DNA from: Opitutia bacterium
Lineage (GTDB): Bacteria > Verrucomicrobiota > Verrucomicrobiia > Opitutales > Opitutaceae
Reading direction: 5' to 3'
Assembly (NCBI GenBank): GCA_947453695.1
Contig: CANGHW010000049.1
Coordinates: 1-33,994 of the forward strand
Length of the DNA: 33,994 nucleotides
Numbering within the stretch: position 1 is the stretch's first letter; every line of letters starts with the position of its first letter. Under the pieces are notes generated by a model. The model did not search any database. It was not told the origin of the DNA and worked only from the letters and a program-made list of their open reading frames with translations. Position numbers and translations under genes: made by a program. Positions 1 to 6,076 of the stretch are shown here, piece by piece.

Positions 1-1
1 G

Positions 2-619
2 AATTTCGCGGACCACTTCATCAACTGTGTGAACAATGTGTGGCGACCGGGGCCGATGACGGATGTGACGCGGCAGCCCATCGCGATGAAGGGCAGTCTG
101 CCGGACCTCGCGAAAGGCTACATGAGCGGCAACGTGTTTGAAGGGCGGGACGACTTCACGCGGGACAACTATGCGGCGCTGGATTTCAAGCGGTGGCTGG
201 TCGGGGCCAATCCGACGAGCGGCTACAAATACGCGGGCACGGTGAAGGACTGGCGTGCGGATGCGCCGGCGGAGTTGGGCGCGGCGCTGCCGGAAACGCA
301 GGCGGCGAAGGAGGCGATGGAACTCGTCCTGGCTCGCGCCGGAGCGTCGTGGCGGCGCGATGCGGTGGATGTGCGGGTGGTGGAGAATGTGCGGTCGAAG
401 CAGGGCAGGGTGATCGACTCGCAGGCAGAGGTGGGCGGCTGGCCGGTTTTGAAATCAGGAGTGGCGCCGGTGGACACGGATCGCGATGGGATGCCGGATG
501 CGTGGGAGATCGCGCACGGGCTGGATCCAAAAAATCCCGTGGATGGATCGAAGGTGGCGGCGGGGGGTGGGGGCTACACGAACTTGGAGATTTATTTGAA
601 TTCGCTGGTGAAGGAATGA
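2..619 (+). CDS. Pectate lyase-like exported protein, C-terminal part (5' truncated)
   Basis: The frame is open from base 2, so the gene begins upstream; 205 residues are visible. The first methionine codon at 29 is internal, since in-frame residues (NFADHFINCVNNVW) precede it. The C-terminus holds a DTDRDGMPDAWE segment followed by HGLDPKNP. This is a thrombospondin-type-3-like, acidic calcium-binding stretch often found at the end of exported polysaccharide lyases, and it ends in a YTNLEIYLNSL tail. The upstream part (GNVFEGRDDFTRDNY) resembles the C-terminal region of family PL1 pectate lyases of Verrucomicrobiota and Bacteroidota. The catalytic arginine/aspartate region is outside the window, so activity cannot be judged. 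Pectin cleavage would suit the GH105 gene further downstream. The family call is from pattern recognition and moderately sure. Confidence 0.68.
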   Translation, partial: NFADHFINCVNNVWRPGPMTDVTRQPIAMKGSLPDLAKGYMSGNVFEGRDDFTRDNYAALDFKRWLVGANPTSGYKYAGTVKDWRADAPAELGAALPETQAAKEAMELVLARAGASWRRDAVDVRVVENVRSKQGRVIDSQAEVGGWPVLKSGVAPVDTDRDGMPDAWEIAHGLDPKNPVDGSKVAAGGGGYTNLEIYLNSLVKE

Positions 620-667
620 GGCGCGGGGTGGCGCGGTGGGCGGTGGGTGAAGACTCCGCGTCGTAAC

Positions 668-708
668 CGCCGCGGCTACGGGAAACCGAGAGCGCCGCGG
701 CTACGGGA
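668..708. repeat. Two direct copies of a 16-bp intergenic repeat
   Basis: The 16-mer CGCCGCGGCTACGGGA occurs at 668-683 and again at 693-708, a 25-bp period, in the non-coding spacer between the pectate-lyase-like gene and the convergent cyclase gene. The copies are identical. The internal CCGCGG is a perfect palindrome. No reading frame uses the sequence. It resembles short dispersed intergenic repeats of large verrucomicrobial genomes, but dispersal cannot be tested from one window. Confidence 0.55.
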
Positions 709-770
709 GACGGGTGGGGTGGTGGGGCCGCGGCGTTCTATCAGGCTCCATGCGCCGGCGAAGCGGTGAG

Positions 771-796
771 GGTGGCAGGCGTAAGGCTGCCCCACC
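771..796. repeat. Imperfect inverted repeat, REP-like
   Basis: GGTGGCAGGC, a GTAAG centre and GCTGCCCCACC form an imperfect stem: GGTGG pairs with CCACC and CAG with CTG, with a two-base bulge. It lies between two convergent genes, where it could act in transcript ending or be a dispersed palindromic repeat. There is no U-run, so it is not a typical intrinsic terminator. Otherwise the spacer 620-872 holds nothing I recognise. Confidence 0.3.
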
Positions 797-872
797 GGGG
801 AACGGCAGAGCGGCGGGCAGGGGGCAGTTGCTACGCGAGAGGGCGGATGGAGGCGCGCCCTGCGGTCGGGGG

Positions 873-2612
873 CTACTCGACGGCGAAGATTTCGACGGGT
901 TCGGCGCGGCCTTTGACGGGGACGGTGCCGAGGGGGCGGGCAGTGAATTTCGTCGGCTCGCGGAGGGCGGCGAGGGTGGCGGCGCTCGTGATCACGTTGG
1001 TGCGATAATCGGCCGTGCGGGTGAGCGACTGGAGGCGGCTGGCGACGTTTACGCCGTCGCCGATCACAGAGTAGTTGAGGCGGCGGGCGCTGCCGATGTT
1101 GCCGGCGACGACGCGGGCGGTGTTGACGCCCACGCCGATTGCGAGGGGCGCGATGCCTTCGGCGGCGAGTTCGGCGTTGAGTTGCACGAGGGCTTTTTCC
1201 ATCGCGAGCGCGGCGGCGAGGGCACGGTCGGCGGCGTCGGCTTGGGCGACCGGGGCGCCGAAGAGGGCCATGATGGCGTCGCCGATGAACTTATCGATCA
1301 CGCCGCCGTGGGCTTCGATGGCGGCGCTCATCCGGTCGAGGTAGCGGTTGAGGAGGGTGAGGAGTTCCTGCGGAGTGAGTTTCTCGCTGAGGGTGGTGAA
1401 GCCGCGGAGATCGGCGAAGAGGATGGTGACCTCGCGCTCCTGGCCGCCGAGGATGGCACCGTCGCGGAGGAGGGCGGCGGCGACTTCGGGGGAGACGTTT
1501 TTGTCGAGGAGGTCGCGGACGCGGTCGCGTTCGGCGAGGCCGCGGGCCATGTCGTCGAAGGCGAGGGAGAGGCGGCCGAGTTCATCGGCCCGGTAGTCTT
1601 GGTTGCGCACCACGTAGTCGCCGCGCGCGATGCGCTGGGTGTGACCGACGAGGGCGACGACGGGCTGGGAGACGCTACGGGCGATGAAGAGGACGAGGAG
1701 GGTGGCGACGGCGAGGGCGAGGAGCGAGGTGAGCTTGATGGCGTTTTCGAGGTCGCGGGCGGAGGCGAGTTCGGTGGGCGGGCGCTGGAGGACGAGGGCG
1801 ATATAATCCTCGGCGAGCATTTCCTGGAAGCGGATTAGGGTGACGTAGCGTTCCTCGGGGAGGGCGACCATCTCGGTCTCGGGGCGGAGCTCGCGGGCTT
1901 CGCGGGCGCGTTTGGCGGCGGCGGCAGCGCGGGCGGTGGGCGCGGTGCCGGCGACGGGGAGCGTGGTGGCGAGGACGCGGGGTTGGTCGGGGTCCTCGAC
2001 GTTGACGTAGGTGAGCTCGACGCCGCTGATCGCGCTAATCTTGCCGACGAATTCGCGGTCGAGGGGGAAGGCGAGGCCGAACCAGCCAAAGATATTCGGA
2101 TACGGGGCGTAGAAAGGCACGACGACGAGGACGTGGAGCTGGCCCTTCAGGTAGGAAAATCCGCTGTGCTGGGTGAGGTCTTTTTCGGTGGCTTGCTGGA
2201 TGAGGAAGGCGAAGGGCCCGGCGTTTTCGTTGTCCATCGCGTGATCGGAATTCGCGAGGAGTTTACCGTCGGGGTCGTAGAGCGTGATGACGGGAGCGCC
2301 GACGCGACCGGTGAAACTGACGAGCGCGGAGGAGAGGGTGCGGGCATCGCCGTCGCTAAAGGTCTGCTTGAAGGCGTAGTCGCCGGTCATGACCTTGGCG
2401 CTGCCCACGAGGAACTCGATGCGTTGCTTGATGGCGGAGTCGACGAGGCGGGCGGCGAGCTCGAGGTTGGCGCGGGCGTTTTCGCGGGCGTTGGACTCGT
2501 TGGTGCTCGTGACGACGAAGTAGGTGGTCGCCAGCGCCGCACCGAGGAGGCCGACGAAGAGGACGAACAGGCGGTGACTGAAGCGCCGGAACTGCAGAAA
2601 GCGGAAAATCAC
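873..2612 (-). CDS. Membrane adenylate cyclase with extracytoplasmic sensor and HAMP domain
   Basis: This 579-residue class III nucleotide cyclase should make cAMP in the cytoplasm in response to an extracytoplasmic signal. A membrane helix lies at about 14-35, an extracytoplasmic Cache-like sensor at about 36-292, a second helix at 293-313, HAMP at 310-362 and the cyclase domain from about 393. All catalytic positions are visible: metal-binding D401 (ILFADLRGF) and D445 (FIGDAIMA), purine-selecting K441 and D519, which predict ATP rather than GTP, and transition-state N522 and R526. The start appears to be GTG at 2612, as no in-frame ATG fits upstream. It is the last gene of a minus-strand run with the cupredoxin (38-bp gap), beta-barrel and tesA-like genes, so the sensor may read something those envelope proteins handle. 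Fold and activity are sure; the signal is unknown. Confidence 0.92.
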   Translation of the reverse strand: MIFRFLQFRRFSHRLFVLFVGLLGAALATTYFVVTSTNESNARENARANLELAARLVDSAIKQRIEFLVGSAKVMTGDYAFKQTFSDGDARTLSSALVSFTGRVGAPVITLYDPDGKLLANSDHAMDNENAGPFAFLIQQATEKDLTQHSGFSYLKGQLHVLVVVPFYAPYPNIFGWFGLAFPLDREFVGKISAISGVELTYVNVEDPDQPRVLATTLPVAGTAPTARAAAAAKRAREARELRPETEMVALPEERYVTLIRFQEMLAEDYIALVLQRPPTELASARDLENAIKLTSLLALAVATLLVLFIARSVSQPVVALVGHTQRIARGDYVVRNQDYRADELGRLSLAFDDMARGLAERDRVRDLLDKNVSPEVAAALLRDGAILGGQEREVTILFADLRGFTTLSEKLTPQELLTLLNRYLDRMSAAIEAHGGVIDKFIGDAIMALFGAPVAQADAADRALAAALAMEKALVQLNAELAAEGIAPLAIGVGVNTARVVAGNIGSARRLNYSVIGDGVNVASRLQSLTRTADYRTNVITSAATLAALREPTKFTARPLGTVPVKGRAEPVEIFAVE

Positions 2613-2650
2613 GAAATGCGGGGTCGGACGCTCAGGGGCGGGAGCAAGGT

Positions 2651-3301
2651 CTACTTGTAGCCGCCGCCCGCGCCATCGGGGGCGCGGCGGATCCGCCGGT
2701 CGGGCTTGAGGATGACGGTGATGGACTGTTGGGCGGTGTCACCGGCGGCGATGGTGACTTCGCGGTTGGCTTCGCCGGAGAGCCGGGGATGCCAGACCTC
2801 GAGGCGGTAGCGCCCGGGAGGGAGATCGACGAGGCGGGCCATGCCGTCGGTCGCGGTTTTCAGGTAATACGGCGTGGCGACGATGACGATGTAGGCGGCC
2901 ATCCAATCGTGGATATTGCAGCCGAGGGCGACGATGCCGGGACGTTCGAAGAGGAGGGATTGCTCGGTGCCAGGGCCGTAGAGCGGGATCTCGAACGGCT
3001 TGGTTTTGGAGAGCGAGTAGACCTGATGGCGGATGTTGTCCTGATTGGGAAAGTTTACGCGGGTGCCGGGGACGATGACCGTGACGTAGGGCTCGAATTC
3101 CTGGCCTTGTTGCGCGACCACGACCGGAGTGGTGGAGGGAGTGAAGACCGGGGCGGCGTCGAGTGGGATGAGGGAGACGACGGCGTCGGCGACGGAGGAC
3201 TGCTTGGCGTCGGTGACGTGGACCTGCACCACCGCGGCGGCGGTGAGCCGGGCCGCGGTCAACAGGAGGGCGAAAGAAAGAGAGAGAAGGAAACGCGGCA
3301 T
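2651..3301 (-). CDS. Exported cupredoxin-like (plastocyanin/methylamine-utilisation type) protein
   Basis: The product has 216 residues from the ATG at 3301. A longer in-frame opening upstream only overlaps the neighbouring gene antisense-free frame and is rejected because a clean signal peptide (residues 1-22) begins here. A cupredoxin fold is indicated by the type 1 copper ligand set H92 (NIRHQVYS), C128, H131 and M134 (GCNIHDWM, the C-x2-H-x2-M pattern of plastocyanins). The stretch 140-195 (DLPPGRYRLEVWHP) is a carboxypeptidase-regulatory/PEGA-like beta segment. Such proteins are often annotated as methylamine utilisation protein, but no methylamine genes are nearby. It is probably a periplasmic copper-binding electron carrier or sensor partner. 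It sits 14 bp after the beta-barrel gene and 38 bp before the cyclase, within one operon. Confidence 0.85.
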   Translation of the reverse strand: MPRFLLSLSFALLLTAARLTAAAVVQVHVTDAKQSSVADAVVSLIPLDAAPVFTPSTTPVVVAQQGQEFEPYVTVIVPGTRVNFPNQDNIRHQVYSLSKTKPFEIPLYGPGTEQSLLFERPGIVALGCNIHDWMAAYIVIVATPYYLKTATDGMARLVDLPPGRYRLEVWHPRLSGEANREVTIAAGDTAQQSITVILKPDRRIRRAPDGAGGGYK

Positions 3302-3315
3302 GGTAGGGCGGCGGG

Positions 3316-4218
3316 TCAGAAGCGATGGAGGATGCCGAGGGTCCAGAGATCCTGCCGGTATTTCACGCCGACGAAGTTGACGGTGAACGTGCTCTCGTAA
3401 CGGAGTGGCAGGGAAGTATTGGGGCCGAGTGCGGGGGCGAGCTCGAGCCACCAGAAGTCGGAGCGCGCTTTGAAACGGTAGGTGACGTAGCCGGGGCCGA
3501 AGGAGTCGGTGGTCTCGTAGCTGAGCGTGGGGTAGTAGGCGCCGACCGCGGGCGAGATGAGACCGCCGAGGGCGCGGGCCCAGATGCGCGCGGACGCGTT
3601 GGCGGTGATGTCGCCCCACAGGCTGCCGCGGCCATAGGTGAGTTGCCAGCGATCGGTGAGGTCCCACGTGACCTGGCCGAAGAGGCGGTGGTGGCGGGTG
3701 TCGAACACGGAGTGAGGCGCGTAGTTTTGCGCCCAATCGCCGGTGAGTGACGCGCGCCAGGAGTCGGTGAAGCGTTTCGACAGGGAGAGACCAGAGGTGG
3801 CGAGCCAGCTATCGGCGCCGTTGAGACGGGAGGCGCGGCGGGCCAGCGTGACATCGGTGGTGAGCACCGGAGCGAAGGCGCCGAGGCCGAACTTCCACCG
3901 CAGGGCGGTGCGGGCGCCGGCGTGGACGGTGGAGTTGCGATCATAACGCGGCAGGCTGGTGTAACCGGCATCGACCTCGGTGATCAGGCTGACGCCGGTG
4001 ATGAGCGGAGTGAGAAGGCTGGCCGTGGCGCGGGCGTCGACTTGCACGCTATCGGTCCAATCGGACGGGCTGGAGGCGCGATTTATATTCTCCGCCCACG
4101 TGGTGGAGGTCTCCATGCGCGTGGAAATCGGCAAACGCAGGGGGGCGGTGGCGGCGAAAGCCGGAAGGCTCAGCACGCCAACGAAGGCGAGGCAGCGGAA
4201 CGACCAAGGGACGATCAT
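3316..4218 (-). CDS. Predicted outer-membrane beta-barrel protein
   Basis: This 300-residue protein has a signal peptide (about 1-23, ending PAFAA). The rest is alternating hydrophobic/polar segments rich in Tyr, Trp and Arg, typical of transmembrane beta strands. It ends in a terminal phenylalanine (LGILHRF), the usual outer-membrane assembly signal. I do not recognise a named family. Its ATG overlaps the stop codon of the upstream tesA-like gene by 4 bp (bases 4215-4218), which implies translational coupling, and the cupredoxin gene follows after 14 bp. The context suggests a barrel working with the cupredoxin and membrane cyclase; pore or receptor function is inference. A non-porin surface protein is possible. 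Confidence 0.7.
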   Translation of the reverse strand: MIVPWSFRCLAFVGVLSLPAFAATAPLRLPISTRMETSTTWAENINRASSPSDWTDSVQVDARATASLLTPLITGVSLITEVDAGYTSLPRYDRNSTVHAGARTALRWKFGLGAFAPVLTTDVTLARRASRLNGADSWLATSGLSLSKRFTDSWRASLTGDWAQNYAPHSVFDTRHHRLFGQVTWDLTDRWQLTYGRGSLWGDITANASARIWARALGGLISPAVGAYYPTLSYETTDSFGPGYVTYRFKARSDFWWLELAPALGPNTSLPLRYESTFTVNFVGVKYRQDLWTLGILHRF

Positions 4219-4868
4219 GGGGACAGGAGGGGCTTGATAACGCCCCAGACGGTCTCGGCAACCACGGCATGGCCGGCGGGGTTGGGGTGAATCTGGTCAG
4301 CCTGATTCAGCGACGCGACGCCAGCGACGCGATCAAGGAGGAACGGGATTAAGACAGCACCGGGCTTCTCGGCGAGAGCCGGGTAGATGGCGGCAAACTC
4401 GCGGGTGTAATCGGCGCCGAGCGTCGGCGGCATCATCATGCCGGCGAGGACAATTTGGGCGGAGGGATTCTTGGCGCGCACGCGTTCGATGATACGGGTG
4501 AGGTTGGTGCGGGAGATGCCTAAATCGATGCCCCGCAGACCGTCATTTGCCCCGAGGGCGAGGACGAAGAGGTCGACGGGTTGGCGCAGGATCCAATCGA
4601 CGCGGCGAAGACCGCCGGAAGTGGTTTCTCCACTCAGGCCGGCGTTGACGACGCGCCAAGGCAGGCCGGCGGCGGTGATCTTTTGCTGGATGAGGGCGGG
4701 GTAGGCGTCGGCGCCGGGATTATCGAGGCCGTAGCCGGCGGTGAGGCTGTCGCCGAAAAACACGAGGGTGCGTTCGCGGGTCTCGGTGGCGCCGCGGAGA
4801 AAGGGAGTCAAAAGGCCGCAGAGAACCGCGAGACAGGTGAGGAGAGGGGAAGGAAAACGCAGAGTCAT
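4215..4868 (-). CDS. tesA: SGNH/GDSL esterase, TesA-like (arylesterase/lysophospholipase)
   Basis: This exported hydrolase of 217 residues has a signal peptide at about 1-26. All SGNH blocks are present: nucleophile S41 in FFGDSLTAGYG, G80 in AGLSGETTSGG, N108 in LGANDGLRG, and D191/H194 in DQIHPNPAGH. Length and motifs match the E. coli TesA/arylesterase group, which cleaves acyl esters and thioesters in the periplasm. It is divergent from an ABC ATPase gene with 44 bp between starts, the same arrangement as tesA with ybbA-ybbP in proteobacteria. The stop overlaps the start of the beta-barrel gene by 4 bp, so here tesA also heads a four-gene envelope/signalling operon. The natural substrate cannot be told from sequence. 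Confidence 0.9.
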   Translation of the reverse strand: MTLRFPSPLLTCLAVLCGLLTPFLRGATETRERTLVFFGDSLTAGYGLDNPGADAYPALIQQKITAAGLPWRVVNAGLSGETTSGGLRRVDWILRQPVDLFVLALGANDGLRGIDLGISRTNLTRIIERVRAKNPSAQIVLAGMMMPPTLGADYTREFAAIYPALAEKPGAVLIPFLLDRVAGVASLNQADQIHPNPAGHAVVAETVWGVIKPLLSP

Positions 4869-4912
4869 TGCTGGCTTTTGATGCTATCGTGTCTTTCGTG
4901 AGCGGCTTAACG
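4869..4912. promoter_or_regulatory. Short divergent promoter region tesA / ABC ATPase
   Basis: Only 44 bp separate the two divergent starts (tesA 4868 minus, ABC ATPase 4913 plus), so promoter elements for both must sit here or reach into the opposing coding regions. I could not pick convincing -35/-10 boxes and no strong ribosome-binding site is visible for either gene. Confidence 0.35.
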
Positions 4913-5605
4913 ATGAGTGTTCAATCCATGCTGAAAGTCGAGCGGCTGACCAAAACGTATGCGACGGCCGGCGGCCCGCTGACGGTCCTGCGCGAAGTGA
5001 ACTTCGAACTGCTCCGCGGGGCGAGCATGGCGATCGTCGGCCCGAGCGGGAGCGGCAAGACGACGCTCCTCGGGCTGTGCGCCGGCCTCGACCGTCCCTC
5101 GGGCGGCGATGTGGTGCTCGCGGGTGAGTCGATCGGCGCCATGAACGAGGACCAGCGGGCGCTGGTGCGCAACCGGCACGTGGGCTTCGTATTTCAGAAC
5201 TTCCAGCTCGTGCCGACCCTGACGGCGCAGGAAAACGTGATGGTGCCGGTCGAATTGCGCGACGAAGGCGGCGCGGCGGCCGAGGCGCGGGCGCTGGAGC
5301 TGCTGACTCGCGTGGGACTCGGAGCGCGCGCGGACCACTACCCGGTGCAACTGTCGGGCGGCGAACAGCAGCGCGTGGCGCTCGCGCGGGCGTTCATGAA
5401 TGAGCCGAAGATTCTCTTCTGCGATGAACCGACGGGAAACCTCGATGGCGACACCGCGCATGCGATGGTGGAGCTGATCTTTGGGCTGAACCACGAGAAG
5501 CAGACGACGCTGGTGCTCGTGACGCATGACTTGGAATTGGCGAAGAAGTGTCAGCGGGTGATCCGGTTGAAGAGCGGGGCGGTGATCAGTGATGAGACGG
5601 CGTGA
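4913..5605 (+). CDS. ybbA: ABC transporter ATP-binding protein, LolD/YbbA type
   Basis: This 230-residue ATPase has Walker A GPSGSGKTT (43-51), Q-loop Q95, signature LSGGEQQR (147-154), Walker B ILFCDEPTGNLD (from 167) and the switch His205 in VTHD. The sequence is closest to the LolD/MacB/YbbA class, whose partners are FtsX-type permeases. These systems usually act on envelope lipids or lipoproteins or as mechanotransmitters rather than on small-molecule uptake. The frame is open from a TTG at 4868, but ATG 4913 is chosen because family alignments start just before LKVERLTKTY; ATG 4928 is also possible. The cognate permease gene begins at 6077; between them lies an inserted 444-bp unit, so the pair is no longer directly coupled. 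Confidence 0.92.
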   Translation: MSVQSMLKVERLTKTYATAGGPLTVLREVNFELLRGASMAIVGPSGSGKTTLLGLCAGLDRPSGGDVVLAGESIGAMNEDQRALVRNRHVGFVFQNFQLVPTLTAQENVMVPVELRDEGGAAAEARALELLTRVGLGARADHYPVQLSGGEQQRVALARAFMNEPKILFCDEPTGNLDGDTAHAMVELIFGLNHEKQTTLVLVTHDLELAKKCQRVIRLKSGAVISDETA

Positions 5606-5621
5606 AGGGGGACGGACTTTG

Positions 5622-5649
5622 GCCCACGAAACACACTAAATACACGAAA
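5622..5649 (+). repeat. Left inverted repeat of the GxxExxY unit, built of 9-bp subrepeats
   Basis: After GCC, the repeat reads as three 9-bp units, CACGAAACA, CACTAAATA and CACGAAAGG (the last running just past the repeat edge). Its final AAAG and the following GAAAA supply the only purine-rich ribosome-binding-like stretch before the ATG at 5659. Translated in frame it would give a THR-LYS-HIS-THR-LYS-TYR-THR-LYS pattern, which explains a spurious N-terminal extension of the gene. Confidence 0.85.
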
Positions 5650-5658
5650 GGAAAACCC

Positions 5659-6036
5659 ATGAGAGATCTGATCTACCCGGAGGAGTGCTACAAGATCGTT
5701 GGAGCTTGTTTTGAGGTTTATAAAGAAAAGGGCTGTGGGTTTCTGGAGGCGGTATTTCAGGAGTGTTTGGAACTGGAGCTTGGATTCCAGGGCATCCCCT
5801 TCGAGGCGCAGCAGGTATTGAAACTGAACTACAAAGGCAGCCCGCTGCAGCAGGTTTACGTCGCTGATTTCGTCTGCTATGACAAAATCATCGTTGAGAT
5901 AAAGGCCGTCTCGCATCTGACCGACGAGCATCGGGCGCAAGTTTTGAACTATCTGAATGCGACGGGTTACAAACTAGGATTGTTAGTTAATTTTGGCCAT
6001 TTCCCGAAAGTGGAGTGGGAGCGGATCGTGCTCTGA
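5659..6036 (+). CDS. GxxExxY-family protein (PD-(D/E)xK nuclease-like fold)
   Basis: This small 125-residue protein belongs to the GxxExxY family, of unknown biological role. The naming motif is present in variant form, G27-F-L-E30-A-V-F33, with Phe in place of Tyr. It also has the pattern of PD-(D/E)xK nucleases: D70 in YVADFV, E80-x-K82 in IIVEIKAV and a following Q94 in HRAQVLNYL, so a nuclease-like active site is plausible. ATG 5659 is chosen over ATG 5602 because the extra 19 residues are only the translated inverted repeat (TKHTKYTK) and an AAAGGAAAA stretch precedes 5659. The base composition looks more AT-rich than both neighbours, and the gene interrupts an ABC transporter pair, both pointing to insertion. 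Family membership is sure; function and mobility are open. Confidence 0.88.
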   Translation: MRDLIYPEECYKIVGACFEVYKEKGCGFLEAVFQECLELELGFQGIPFEAQQVLKLNYKGSPLQQVYVADFVCYDKIIVEIKAVSHLTDEHRAQVLNYLNATGYKLGLLVNFGHFPKVEWERIVL

Positions 6037-6037
6037 A

Positions 6038-6065
6038 TTTCGTGTATTTGGTGTGTTTCGTGGGC
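6038..6065 (-). repeat. Right inverted repeat of the GxxExxY unit
   Basis: This is the reverse complement of 5622-5649 with one mismatch (T versus C in the middle 9-bp unit). It starts 2 bp after the GxxExxY stop codon and ends 11 bp before the permease ATG. In RNA the two arms could pair into a 28-bp stem enclosing the whole gene. Confidence 0.85.
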
Positions 6066-6076
6066 TCCTCTTCTGA

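Larger units (their letters stand above)
5622..6065. mobile_element. Candidate 444-bp mobile unit: inverted repeats flanking a single GxxExxY gene
   Basis: A 28-bp sequence at 5622-5649 recurs in inverted orientation at 6038-6065 with one mismatch in 28. The only gene between them is the GxxExxY-family ORF, which nearly fills the unit: its ATG is 9 bp inside the left repeat and the right repeat begins 2 bp after its stop codon. The unit separates an ABC ATPase from its FtsX permease, genes normally adjacent. No transposase and no clear target-site duplication are visible. Calling it mobile is inference; the repeat structure is seen directly. Confidence 0.6.

Noticed and set aside
714-1838. 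A 374-codon plus-strand frame antisense to the cyclase
   Set aside because: Low-complexity Gly/Glu/Asp-rich translation with no family motif; the minus-strand cyclase shows all catalytic residues.
3302-3736. N-terminal extension of the cupredoxin frame into the barrel gene
   Set aside because: The extension is His/Arg/Pro-rich and overlaps the barrel gene; the signal peptide starts at 3301.
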